A stretch of 64,000 nt of DNA from Brachypodium distachyon (taxonomy: Eukaryota; Streptophyta; Magnoliopsida; Poales; Poaceae): the NCBI RefSeq assembly GCF_000005505.3, contig NC_016131.3, positions 69,390,355 to 69,454,354 on the forward strand, written 5' to 3'. The notes beneath the pieces were generated by a model. The model was given only the letters and a program-made list of their open reading frames with translations, searched no databases and had not been told where the DNA came from. Below are positions 51,258 through 63,418 of this stretch, one piece after another (position 1 is the first letter of the stretch; each line of letters starts with the position of its first letter). The position numbers and the translations under genes are program-made.

Positions 51258-53988
51258 TCAAGAATCTGTCCATCCCTCGGGAAGCCTCCACCGGCGGTGC
51301 CAGTAGATCGATACCCGGGGCCAGAGTGGGAACATGAAGCTGTAGTCTGCAGCCTCATCGGGCAGCCCACCTACAGTCAATGGCAGCCACACGTACCGCG
51401 AGTCTCTCAGCTCGGAAGGGTTCCACCGGTCAGCCATGAAGATGAATGAACCTCTTAGGCCTGGAAGTGGCACCACAAATGTGCTCTGGGAGAAGAATGT
51501 CGTCGATCTGAATATGTCATTCCCTCCCACACAGGGATTCCCCAGCGTCTCCCAGGGTCCCATGATCGACGTGGCGGCATGAGCCAGTGCAGTGTTCGGT
51601 GCCCAGCTTGTGCAACCTGAGGTTATCATGTAGTAGACGCCCTCGAACTTGAAGAGAGCAGGAGCTTCTCGATGCTGTGCGATGAGGAAACTCCTCATGT
51701 CATTGGTCACATCAAGGTAGTCATCGGTTAACTCCCCGATGTGGAGCTCGCTGTTGTCTTCAGAAGAGTATATGAGGTAGGCCTTCCCATTGTCATCCTT
51801 GAATATAGTCATGTCTCTGCTTTCGCAATCGTGTGGGCGCTTGCTGTAGAGGTAAGAGAACGGGCCTGTGGGAGAGTTGCTAACAGCCACGCCAACTGAT
51901 GCTTTGGTGTAATTGGTATCATCTATGTGCATCCACATCACGTATTTGCTGGTCTGATCGTTGTAGATCACCTTTGGCCTCTCCAGGACATTGGATTTGT
52001 AGAGGTCATGTGTCACATTCTTTACCTCACCACGGAGGACAACTCCTTCATTTTTCCATGCCCATAGGTCCTTTGAAGAATAACAACTCACACCAACAAT
52101 GTCAACCTAGAAAAAGAGATTGTATTGGTTAGAATGACAATATGGACATATCAAAATTCTGCAAAATACGTTTAAGAGTATATAACAAGAATCTTCCCAA
52201 AAAAACAGTTATATAGCGAGACACAGAAAATAGCATAATAAGTTAACCTGCTGAATATCAATAGCTTTTGTATTTCAGAAGCAAGATACATATGTATGCC
52301 CACATAACAGACAAGTAAAGATCTGCCCAGGATTTCTTACTGAAAAATGCCTCAAACCACATCAGAACCAGGCCCTTCTCCATTTTTAAAAACCAGTGTC
52401 ATATTTTCTATCAAGTCGATTAACTGATAATATTAGATGCTATGGCAGTATTGCAGTCACCTTGGGTTAAATAAAAAATAATTATAATCATGGTAGAATT
52501 TCTAAACATTACTTTCTAACTTAGTGAAAAACCTTCCATGTGCTTTGCTTCTCCCATGTCTACGGCAGAAAACTCGGAAGCAGGAGCTGTATATGGTTGA
52601 ATTTTCATTTGGTTTTACCTACTACATAGACTTCCATATAAGTCTGCTAATACTATGCTGAAAGGACTGTATATCGCAATACTGAAGGTATCCAAACAGA
52701 GTAAGTAGGAAAGAAGATAGATAACTCTTTTATGCAAGGAATAACATCAAACAAAAAAAGTTCAAACAATAACCACATGATAAATTTGTGGAAACTGCTA
52801 TGTGTTTTTCATCTCCTATACCGTGTATATATCAAACTACATTAACCTGCCTCCAGATAACCCAGGTAACTACCTTACCTTCCCAAACAGAACATTAGTT
52901 CCAACATGTCCAGTAGCAACTTTGCCTCACCGACAGAATCTAAAAGATCAGGAAAATTATATTCATGCATTAGCCCACACTACGCCACAGGTACAGAAAT
53001 CCTTGCAAGCATATTTAGATAAAATAAGCTTACAACTATATAAGTTTGTTATCTTGATCGGCATGATTCCTGAATCTCACAGAAAGACATGGACCAGTAT
53101 TACGTGAAAGGGGATCCTTGATGATTTTCCATGATTTGTTTTTTTACAAACTGATTACTCTGTTAAGCATACTCTCACTTGTCAGGCTCATGTGCAAGGC
53201 TTGCCAAAGAAGGCCGGTCAATTTCGTTTCTATACATAATGTCTGACTAAAGAATGAAGGGCGATGCAAATAAACTCCCATGTTATTCTGACTATATTTA
53301 GCTAGTACATTTTTTATTATGGCAATAATGTATGTTTCCAGATTATTCCACCAAATGTCGGCACCCTGAATCTCTTTAACACACAACTGAAAACGAAAAT
53401 TCAAAGAATTGGAACAATTCGACTTACTCGATCAGCTCCCTTGGTGTGAGCTTTGTACGTCTTGCCATCCTTATTCTCTCCATACCAGTAATAGGTCTCC
53501 GTCTTCTCATCATACAGCACACCTCCTCCATGAGCTTGGATCGGCTTGCCGTCGGTGTCGAGCCACACCCTTCCCGGGTGGTAGAAGTACATGCTGTCAT
53601 TCCCACCATGGACTGGATCCATGGCCGTCTCCGGGAAGAACATGTCATGCACCGCAGAGGACTCATCCAGGAACTCATCCACCACGGAGTGCGGCTTACT
53701 GTGCTCCCCCTTGCGGCGCACGGCCCGGGGGTTCCTTCGGCTCCGGGCGGGTTTCACCTGGAACATCTCCTCCTCGACCTCCTCCAGCTCCCTCACGATC
53801 GACCGGTGTATCTCGTGCGCCCTGCTGCTCAAGTCCTCCCTATGGGTGCCGGTGGTCAGGAGATGGAAATTCAGAAGGATGACCAGCGCCGCCAGACTCC
53901 AAACCAGCAGGGTCAGGGAGCGGTGGCTTGCTGCATAGCAGCGCAGGGCTAACGATTTGGGATGCCTGCTCCTCGTGCCCATGGCCAT
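51258..53988 (-). CDS. GH43 glycosyl hydrolase, type II membrane protein (exo-beta-1,3-galactosidase-like)
   Basis: Two coding exons, 53428-53988 and 51258-52106 (469 aa), separated by a 1.3-kb intron. The N-terminus MAMGTRSRHPKSL is basic, followed by a single membrane segment LTLLVWSLAALVILLNFHLL (signal anchor), a coiled stem (REDLSSRAHEIHRSIVRELE), then the catalytic fold: IQAHGGGVLYDEKTETYYWYG, VSCYSSKDLWAW, RPKVIYNDQTSKYVMWMH, SRDMTIFKDDNGKAYLIYSS, EAPALFKFEGVYYMITSG and GCTSWAPN. Arabidopsis homologues of this layout are Golgi exo-beta-1,3-galactosidases that trim arabinogalactan proteins and affect root cell expansion; the same role is likely here. A splice acceptor (TTGCAG) at about 54025 points to an intron in the 5' UTR. 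The downstream ATG (MGTRSR, 53982) is an alternative start. Confidence 0.87.
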
Positions 53989-55060
53989 GGTGGTGCCACT
54001 TATCCTCCCCAATTGATCTGCGCTGCAACAGAACAACAGAAGAAAAAAAAAGTTTCAGCTCGAACTTTGCAAAATTTGGACTGTAAAACGAACTTAGCAA
54101 TAATTTAGAAATTCCCCAATATGGGCAGAGTCCTCGCTACTATGCCAGATCATGGAAGCCACGCAATTACAGCGCCCAGACTGGAAATTTCTAAATGAGC
54201 ATCTCGTGGACTAAGGAATTTCCAGCAGTATGTGCCGATTTCAGAAACTGTTGAAAGGGGGGCATAATTGCAACCCCAAACGGGAGAGCTGTACTAAGAA
54301 CACAGCAAAATTCGTGCAAGGTCACAGAACTATCCAAGAATCTACTCACTCACCAATCACCACACAAACAAAAAAGGAAATGGACTGGGGAAGGGGAAAT
54401 AAAACTAAGCTCACCATGGTAGGTTGATCCAGAGAGCTAAAGAAGACAAGCTAACAGCTAAGCTAAACCCAATCCCCAGCAGGCAAGTACTAGTACCACC
54501 TACCAGCAGAGCTGCAGAGGAATAATCTGACTCCCCAACAAGTAATTTGAAAAACCAACAAAGCTCACCATGGGCTGGTGCGCTTGAGATCTCGTCAAAT
54601 GGTGCGCGGAGGGAAGGAGCGCGGGAGGTCTGATGCTTCAATTAGCCAAGCTGCGATCCAGTTCCCGGGTAGATCATGGGGGGAGTTACCGTGGCTTGAG
54701 CGGCTGGCAATGCGTGGCGAATCGCGGCGAGTGGCTTTGGTTCCCTGACGGCCACGGACAGTGAGCTGCGGCCTGCGGGGGGGACGGGTCGTTCTGGAAA
54801 GGTCAGGTCGCCCGTCGCGTAATGGAGGGTGCGTGGGGTGGAGGTGGCAGGTTGGCGGGGCACTGGACACCTGTGCTTGGCTGCTGTGCGGTGGGCGTGC
54901 CGGCCCGGGTCGAGAGGTTGGGGATGGATGGATGGTCTTCTGCGGCAGGTGGCCGCCGTGCTTGATGTGTGCCGGGGTATATTGGCAAAAGCCTTTTTTA
55001 TGGTCTCCGATTGCCATCCTACCACAGGCCTACACATGCCATGCAATGGTATATGAATGA
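53989..55060. promoter_or_regulatory. GH43 5' UTR, leader intron and promoter side
   Basis: The acceptor CTGTTGCAG just upstream of the start codon implies a leader intron. The first exon probably lies near 54560-54700, where the sequence becomes GC-rich, but I cannot fix the donor. From 54700 to 55000 the sequence is strongly GC-rich. Confidence 0.35.
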
Positions 55061-56772
55061 AATAATAAAATTTGGCAATATGAATGAAATACTATTAATA
55101 TCGTAGTAAATATGATTGATATAGTATTGTAATGAAATATGAATGAAATAATATTTATATTGATATTGTAATTAATTTGATCGGTGTACAGTAATAAAAA
55201 TATTGATGTATTAATGAAATTTTAATGATAGTTCAATGAAATAATCTTTTAAAGTAATAGTACTCAATGATATGAAATTAATATTGAAATGAAATTTGAT
55301 ATTGGTCTTTTGGGATTTGGTAAGTACATAAGTCGGTATAAAATCTCTTTTAATGGTATATTGCCCTATAGCAAGACAACTTCTTCTTTTTTACAGAGGT
55401 GGGAGATTACTGGCTACACTTGTTGCGCGGTAGAAGAAAGCAACTTTAGTGTCTGGGTTTTGCCGAATGAGACTAATTGATTTTTCTATACCTTTTTTAA
55501 AAAATGGTTAAAGGACTCAAAAAGGTTGGGGTGTCCACCTAAAACATTTAGGGATGTCAATCTATACATGGGCTCTATACATATAAGAGAACCAATGCTT
55601 TTGAGAAACCCATAAATTATACTTAGGAATCCACGTCAGTTAATTTGTGATGGAGGGAGTAGTCAATTTTGTAGCAAGTCATGTATCAATTAATTGAACT
55701 TATGCCAATTCGAACAATTTCTCTTTGGCCATTCGCCCTACATGGTTTGATCCAGTACATTCTCCGGCTTCAGGCCCGTATATCTACTTTTGACCTATTT
55801 AATCAATTTCTTTGGGTTCATCATCTCGCATCGGTTAGCCCAAAACTAGCGTATGAGATAATGAGCGTTGAGTTGGCCAGGCGCTAAACTCTCATGCATG
55901 ACACAACTTTAATGATGAAAAGATCTACATCACACTTTGTTCTAAAAAAAAAACTTTGGCAAATATGTCATGCCACTCCCAAGGAGTGAATTTTGCTTGT
56001 TATTGATGCTAAATTCTCCATACGTGGAAACAGTCACTGGGGTGATAACTGCCACCGCAATGACATTCTTGTGGCTACTCTACCACAACGTAGAGTCAAC
56101 ACCCATTGATATTAGCCGCACACTTCACTCCGCTGGTGTCATGTCCTTAGCCTTTGTTAACCTCTAGCTCTGAGCCACGACGTGTTGTTGTTGTTGTTGT
56201 TGTGACCTTCGGCATTTACGAGCAACTTCGGTGAAGGAGGTTAGAGTGTTGGACGGTCTGGGCTCTTTCTTCCTCATTTTACAGGGGTGACCTTTGACAT
56301 TTTTAGCAGCTCCATTTTTGTCCTTTTACACAAGTATTTTCCTTCGTGGCTGAAACCTATATTTGTATTCCTTTAACGATCAAAGCATAAATTTCACCAA
56401 GTTGTGGGTGGATCGATTTTTTCTTTTTGTTAGCACATGACGGGAATGATATGCACAATTCTTATTTCCTTACTTATATAAACAAAGATAAATAGTAGTC
56501 AATTTACGAGAGAACAATTACATTACACAAGTATATGCACAGCCACATAGTCTAGTCACTTAGAGAGAACAATTACATTACACAAGTCTTGTCAGAGCCT
56601 CCAGTACGAAAACGATGCCCGTGTTCTTAGGAATTTACGAATGGCATGATTTCGTTGTTAGGCACGAGTTTTACTAGATCGCCCCTGTTCGTGCTACCAT
56701 ACATTACAATTATGGCCTGTCTCTCATTTTATTTTACTCGAGGAATTAGCAAAGATTGAATTTCGTTTTGGT
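55061..56772. other. Intergenic, AT-rich
   Basis: 55061-55300 is very AT-rich with many irregular copies of ATGAAAT, a low-complexity stretch that could be a matrix-attachment-like or decayed repeat region. 55300-56772 has no gene that I recognise; the short ORFs at 55681 and 55970 show no family resemblance. (TTG)n lies near 56184-56202. Confidence 0.45.
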
Positions 56773-56968
56773 TGGGGTGCGCCAGGTCCAGACTGTAGTG
56801 CAACGTCTGGACGACACGTGAAGGCCCCAGTGGCAAGCCACTGTGGTGGACACTCCCCCACAAAAAATAAATTTAATATCGTTGTGAGCACATGGCCCAC
56901 ATATCAGATATTAAACTGATAAGAACAGATACTACACTTGATCTTAGCCAAAAGGCCGAGAAAGGTAT
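56773..56968 (-). ncRNA. U2: U2 spliceosomal snRNA
   Basis: The minus strand begins ATACCTTTCTCGGCCTTTTG, the canonical plant U2 5' end. GGCTAAGATCAAGTGTAGTA follows, containing the GUAGUA branch-site pairing sequence, then the conserved TCTGTTCTTATCAGTTTAAT. An Sm site (ATTTATTTTTTGTGG) comes near nt 100, then stems III/IV with GTTGCACTACAGTCTGGACC and the end TGGCGCACCCC. The 3' end is set from the usual length of about 196 nt. Some stem bases differ from the common plant sequence, so it could be a variant gene. Upstream elements are intact. Confidence 0.9.
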
Positions 56969-56995
56969 GCCTTGGAACGCTGGCCTCCGCCTGGT

Positions 56996-57045
56996 TTTAT
57001 AGGATACTCGACCGACTCCGCAGCTATCCGCGAGCGAGGTGGTAC
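56996..57045 (-). promoter_or_regulatory. snRNA promoter: USE and TATA box for U2
   Basis: On the minus strand, GTACCACCTCG at 57035-57045 matches the plant snRNA Upstream Sequence Element RTCCCACATCG at 9 of 11 bases, about 67-77 nt before the U2 start. TATAAAA at 56996-57002 lies about 30 nt before it. The spacing of about three to four helical turns is that of plant Pol II snRNA genes. Confidence 0.75.
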
Positions 57046-59024
57046 TAAACTAACAAGGAGCTGCGCGCCTGTGCCTGAGCTCTTGCCTCTGTGCACTAAG
57101 ATTCACTGCCGTTTGGAGCCTCAAAGCCCAAGATAGCAGCCCATATTCATTGAAGGTCCAATAAGTAAACGATGGACTCGCCTTCCGCTGAAAAATATAA
57201 GCATCTAGGAAAGATATACTGAGCCTTCACTCCTGTTATTTCTGGTCGATGTTTTTCCCTAACAAAAAAAAAGTAAGAACGGGAAAAAAGCTAGCGTGGG
57301 TGTGAATGTCTGATCCACTGACCCTCCTCTTGCAAATGAGTTGCACGCATCACGTCATTATCCATACCTGCAAAACTTGTTACAAAGGATTATTGGCCCG
57401 TACACGGTACACCCAAACTCAAAAAGGGAAAACAAAAACATCACGTATGATATGCCACCGTTCCTCTTTCCTCACCGATTTGTTCACATCCAATACCTTT
57501 ATTCTTTTCTGTTGCTTATGTTCTCGGATTCTTCCTCTTGTTCGTTTAAAAGTTCCACGCGGACAGAAGAAAAAAAAAGCAAGACGGAGTGAAGAGGAAG
57601 CAGGCGTGTCACACGGCATCTTTTTGTCACACCGTGGGAATATATTGAAAAACTCCTTCAAACTTTCGCTAAAAAAAACTCTTTCAAAATAAACATGCAC
57701 TGTTTTATCTGGGGTTTGTTAAAGATCTCAGATTCTTTTTTCAGATGGTTTAACCCAAAAATACGGAAGGTAAATCATGATAATTATAACAGTCATGATA
57801 ATTGGACAGCATAAACCGGTTGTGAAACTATGAATGTGATGTGACAAACAACATGTCCAAATCGATGTAACAGTAATGGAGGGAACCTAATCCCTAAAAG
57901 AAGGATGGAATCACGTCGGTGCAGAGGAACCCCCTTGAGAGCACGCCGTTGCAACAAAAATGCCCTTGTCTATGTAGAAGGGAAAAGAAAAGCTACATGG
58001 TTTGGGACATTAAAAATATATATCAAAATACATTAAACTTTATTGGACGTCGTCTCCGGTGGTTTAAACTTGTTGGCAACAAATCCAGCGGCGCTACCTC
58101 AGGCGACTCCAACAACTCACGCGTGCTGAGTAGCATAGGAAAGACAGGCGCTAGGGTTGCGACAGCGGTGGCGTTAGCTCCCTCCTTGTCGGTCGGCTGC
58201 CCTCGCCGATGCGCGACAGCAACGCTCCAGCGATGAGGTCGTGACAACGGCGGCTTCGTTCCCCACAAGATCTACGACATCGCCGAGGTGCACCTCATTC
58301 TCCGCGTCCACTGTCAACCATGCCCTCCACAACCAACCGCGGCGTTAGCTCCCGGTTATAGTTGCATGGCATCCTCCACCATCTCCCTCGGCCATCCTCG
58401 CCGTCTCTGCTAGAGGCTAGGGAGGGAGGGAGGGAAGGGGAGAGAGAGACCCTAGAGTAGGTTGCCACGAGCGGAGACGTGGGTTGTTTTGAATCTTGTG
58501 GACCGTATCAGCCGTAGATGGATCGAGTGGTTTAGATTTGTTTGGTGAAATGGATCACCTCCCATATAATTTGTATGCTACACTGAGAAGAAAACAATGA
58601 AATATGAAATAAAGAACATCATTTGCAATTCCAACTTGAAAGCTCGATTGACATTTCAGAAGTGAGTAAATATCGGAAAGGATAAACATATAGAATTTCT
58701 CGAAGATTAAAAAAAGAACTCTCGACAAAAAACAAAACGCAGAACACCCCAACCCCCCAAGCCCAACCCAAGCCACGAGACGGCGTATGATTGGTGGACG
58801 CCAATAATACCTTCTCTTTCCCCTCTCTCTTCTTCCTCCTCGCACCACCCCCCTCTCCCTGTCGCTCCTCCGCCCCATCCATCCACGCCTCCAAATAAAG
58901 TAAGCGCAGCCACGCCACCACCAAATCCTCCTCCCGTCCCAATCCCCTCGCCCACCTGCCACCGCCCGCCGACGACCGCCCATCCAGGTCTCCTCTTCCT
59001 CTCGGAGGGGAGCGCTCGAACGCC
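57046..59024. other. Intergenic between U2 and ARL8
   Basis: No gene recognised. 58100-58440 is GC-rich and could be a captured fragment; its frames show no known family. 58800-59024 is a pyrimidine-rich stretch likely to be the ARL8 promoter and leader. Confidence 0.45.
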
Positions 59025-61672
59025 ATGGGGTTCTGGGAGGCCTTCCTCAACTGGCTCCGCAGGTATGATTGAATAAGCATATGCGCTGGGTGAGCGGATT
59101 CATCCTATTTGATGTCATGCGCATTGCGGGACGGCCCCGGGGGTCGTTGGGTCGGAGATCTGGGGGTTCCGGGTTGGTCCAGGATTATCATGCCTTGTTA
59201 CTTGTTGGATCGGATGCTTCTTGTAATGTTATCTTATATTCATGTCTAGTTACCCAGCTGCGATGCCTGTGAGAAAATTCTGACCAGTAGGAATGTGATG
59301 TTGTCTCCTCTTTTTTTATCTGTTGCGCCAATAATCACAAGCAAAATGTTTATATTTTTATGGTTACCATGAGCAAAGTTCAGATTATGAGTTTTGTGAC
59401 TTGGAGGTGCACTGTGGTGCCTTCGTACGATCGACTCCACATGCTGATCAAATTATTGATTCAACATGTCAACCAGAGTATTAATTGTTCGCGCCAAACT
59501 TCGAATTGATGAACGGACAGGAATTTTGTCCCTGTAACTGTTTTAAAGGGGTCAGTTTATTCCATGCTAGTATTTTGTATAGTAATGAGGGCACATTTTC
59601 CCATATCATGGCATGGCCAGTATTTCTTTTTTGTTATCCTAGTTTTTGTATGGACTATCTTGTCCAGAGGGGAAAAATATATTTGCACTAGCAAGTTCTC
59701 GAATCATTTTTTGTGGAATTTGATGAAACTAGAAATTCTTTGACATACCTATATCAAAACTACACTTTTAATAAACTTTCCTGTTCCGGTCATTGAACTC
59801 TGAGCGACCAGGTTCCAGTTGTAAGTGACACATGGTAAATTCTGTTTAACTTTGTTGTGCTGATTATGATAGAGCTACCAGCCCACCACACATGCCAAGT
59901 AATGCCTCGCCGCGATGATAGTAGTTTCCTTAAAGGTGTAGTTTGTGAATGCATGTGTATCTCCATTAAATTTTACTCATTAGTAGAATTAGGTCAAGGT
60001 TGGTCAGACGTGCAAAATGGCTCGTGGGTGCGATGAACAGTAACCTGAAAACATCTGAAGTTTTGTGCGCATGTACATGTTTGTGTTATTTGTATAATGG
60101 GCTTGAATGCAGAGGATATTTCGCACGTGTCATCATTTAATTGATGTTGCACAATTTTGACTTGCGTTCCAAGAAAAGAAATGGACGGACGTAATTAGTT
60201 ACTCATCTTTGCTTGATTGGAGCTTAATTCAAGTACTTCCATTTTTGCATCTACAGCCTGTTTTTCAAGCAAGAGATGGAGCTTTCCTTGATTGGGCTCC
60301 AGAATGCTGGGAAAACTTCGCTCGTGAATGTCATTGCTGTAAGTTCGATGCTTTCACGCTATTCATTTGCTGGAGTTTTGCTGATTTATCATGAACGACA
60401 TGTTCTGCAGACAGGAGGTTTTAGCGAGGACATGATTCCTACTGTAGGATTCAATATGAGAAAGGTGACCAAAGGAAATGTCACAATAAAATTGTGGGAT
60501 CTCGGAGGCCAGCCAAGATTCAGGAGCATGTGGGAGAGATACTGCCGTGCAGTTTCTGCAATTGTGTATGTGCTCTAATATTATTAAATTTACAATAACA
60601 AAAACACTGCTATATTATTCACCCCCTGTGATGCTTAGCTGTTTGTTCAACATGCCAATTATTTTATTTATTTATTTTGGATGTTTCGTCATATATTTTT
60701 AATTATATGCATTATTGAATACAGGTAGATGCACCGCTGAACTATATTAAACTTACCCGATAGAAATATTTAGTCAATTGAATTGGTGGTCATCCTAGAA
60801 CCAAAATAATTTCACATTGACATTGTATCGAAATTTGCCCCCCGAAAGTTGATCCTGAACAGTTTGGTTACTTGAGGCACATATCTCATGGTACCAGTTA
60901 AGAGTCGTACCTTCTCAACTATAATGGTTTAAGGACACTGTAAGATTCGTGTGCCCTACTTCTGTTGTCATAAGTAGTTCTTTTTGTGGCAAGGCTAATT
61001 GTGGTTTGCCTTGTGTCAGTGTGAGGCCATTTATTTTACTAGAAAACACTGATGCCTTGCTTGTTTTTGCCTGACCTTTTCTATTCGCTTAGTTAATGCA
61101 TGTGCAAGCTGGACGGTCTACTATTCTGATTCATTCCTACATCCCACTTGATGTATATGTTATGATATCTATCTGCAGAAGAACTGGATCAATTTTTTTA
61201 TGGAAGCTTGGTCAATAATTTTTGTTGGGGGTTATAACAAACTATAGGAATGAATCCTTATACTGTCATTCATTTTCTAAACAATTGTATTTGCAGATAT
61301 GTTGTTGATGCAGCAGATCGGGAGAACATGGCTATTGCCAAAAGTGAGCTCCACGATCTTCTGAGCAAGCCATCGTTGGGTGGTATCCCGTTACTAGTCA
61401 TTGGCAACAAAATAGATAGGCCGGAAGCCTTCCCTAAGCAAAGTTTCACAGAAGCGATGTAAGTACACACCACAGAACTTACTACAAAGTACGAACTGAT
61501 ACAAATTAGTCATCAATGAATATCCTATTTGATGCATCATATGCTACATTACAGGGGCCTGAAGGCAATGACTGATCGAGAAGTGGCCTGCTTTATGATA
61601 TCATGCAAGAACTCGACCAACATCGACTCTGTCATTGACTGGCTTGTGAAGCACTCGAAGAAGAAGAATTGA
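59025..61672 (+). CDS. ARL8: ADP-ribosylation factor-like GTPase ARL8
   Basis: ARL8 is a small GTPase on late endosomal, lysosomal or vacuolar membranes; plant ARL8 is also known as a host factor for tobamovirus replication. Five exons: 59025-59062, 60257-60338, 60411-60565, 61297-61458, 61555-61672 (555 nt, 184 aa, the usual family length). The N-terminus [20 protein letters not shown] is the amphipathic helix; ARL8 uses it with N-terminal acetylation and lacks the Gly2 myristoylation role of ARFs. GTPase motifs are [12 protein letters not shown] (P-loop), [10 protein letters not shown] (switch I), [18 protein letters not shown] (switch II), [10 protein letters not shown] (NKID) and [10 protein letters not shown] (SCK). 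It ends KHSKKKN. Exon 1 is only 38 nt and is followed by a 1.2-kb intron. Confidence 0.96.
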
Positions 61673-62486
61673 TCTAAATTCGTTGCCTTTGAAGTGCTCC
61701 AGATTCTCTCTGTGTTTTTTGCATGTTGCTTAGCATTGGGGCTGTAAATTGTGCGAGAGGTCTTTGATCATGGAGGTTGTGTTCATAATTTTTTAACCTG
61801 TTTTAGCAATGTGTTGGTAGACTGCATCTGGTACTTGGACGCGTGTGCTCTATTAGACTGCTACAACTTACAAGAGGCTCCGCTCGTTGCATACTTGCTT
61901 TGTCTATTTATTTGTGAATCTTACAAAAACGCTAATACTGCAAGCAGTTGAACTTCAGCTGTAGAGCCAGGAGAAGGGCTAACGTTAACGTAGGCTGTTC
62001 ATGTACGGTTTGGCCTCAAGCCGTTTAAACCGGCTGAGATCAGCCCAGGTCAATTTCCTTCGAAGATTGCGAACCCTCCGGCGGTGCAGTATAAAATAAT
62101 ACCTGGTTTTCACGGATTCGATCTAAACCGGTTTTGGGCACCGCTAGGCTAAGGTATGTTCGGCAGAGTAGCATGTCTTGGTAACTTAAATACTGCATTA
62201 TAAGTTTATCAAGAATGCCATTCCTCCAAACATCCTCAGAAAGAGGAATCGAAATGTTTATTTTAACTCAGCATCCAGTTTTGCATGAAAGTGGTTTACC
62301 TAGATTTCCAACACCTTCTACTCCGTTCTCCTCCAAGGCCTCTTACCTGAAATAAACGTCGTTCATTAAATTATTATGAGAAACAACATTGTTTGAAACT
62401 CAAAAGGTCAAATCGGAGATCTTGTTTTAATAAGAATTCAAATATAATATGCTCCTTTAGTCCTTTGTTATTTTTGAAAAAAGCTA
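61673..62486. other. ARL8 3' flank
   Basis: 3' UTR followed by unassigned AT-rich sequence. I see no gene or defined element. Confidence 0.45.
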
Positions 62487-62709
62487 GTCCCTTGGTTCCT
62501 AATTAATTGCCGCCGGAAATTTTGCAAAAAAAAAAACCTAGCTATTTCCCGAAATCGACCTGCAGTCTTTTGTAAAAAAAACAGGTAGTTTTTCGAAATT
62601 AACGTGCAGTCCATGTTCAATTGAAGATGTGTACTGCAGATTGATTTTGTAAATTAATATGGTTTTTTTTTGCAAAATGGCCGGCGCCAATTAATTGGAA
62701 TGGAGGGAG
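62487..62709. mobile_element. Stowaway-like MITE
   Basis: The left end GTCCCTTGGTTCCTAATTAA (with TTGCCGCCGGAAATTTTGC) pairs the right end GCAAAATGGCCGGCGCCAAT...GGAATGGAGGGAG. TA flanks both sides. Length 223 bp, non-coding. Confidence 0.7.
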
Positions 62710-62908
62710 TACTGGTTTGTTGTTGCTTCGTATTGGGTACTCCGGAGTCCCAACCTTGTGACAAATATATGAAGTTTTTGGAAATGTCACAAAAAAATCA
62801 ACACGTATGTTTGTAATATATTTATTTATTTATTCTAAAGGAGGAGCACCCGGCCTCCTGAATGATGCGATGCACACAACCATTTTGTTGCAAAGCGAAA
62901 ATGATATA

Positions 62909-63147
62909 CTCCTTCCGTTCCTTAAATTAGGGCGTATATTATTTTCTTTGACCGAGTCTTTGACCAAGATTTATTCTATTAATATATATTTTTATGAAAT
63001 AAAATTGATATCATTGGATTCGTATTCAAAAGTACTTGTTTATGATTATGATTTATATCGCATAAGTCACACGTTGATGGAATATTATTTGGTCAAACGC
63101 TCGGTCAAAGGAAACAATATATGCCTTAATTTGAGAAATAGAGGAGG
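62909..63147. mobile_element. Stowaway-like MITE
   Basis: CTCCTTCCGTTCCTTAAATT and the right end AATTTGAGAAATAGAGGAGG, with TTGACCGAGTC/TTTGACC near its partner GGTCAAAC, form diverged inverted arms flanked by TA. The interior resembles the decayed sequence at 35.86-36.06 kb. Confidence 0.65.
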
Positions 63148-63418
63148 TATCTTATGACAAAAATGAAATCTATGCATATATATGCATCATGGCAAAAAAT
63201 ATAGATCAGAAAACAAAAGACAAACTGGTAGTTATAATTGACCGAATTCATACCCGATTTGGATTTGCTACTACTTATAGCTATTATGTCCTTTTGTTTC
63301 TCGGTTCGTTTCGTAGATCGGATTTTGATTTGAAGTCTTGTGAGATGGTAGTTACATTTTGTATCTATATATGGTAAAAGAAAATCAAATTTCATGAACT
63401 CTAGAGGGTTCTTTGTAA

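Noticed and set aside
54595..55060. Several frames of 75-140 codons on both strands
   Set aside because: GC-rich promoter side of the GH43 gene; the products are Pro/Arg/Thr-rich without any family motif.
55681..55887. 68-codon frame ending SPKLAYEIMSVELARR
   Set aside because: I could not relate it to any family and it has no exon partners, so it is left unannotated.
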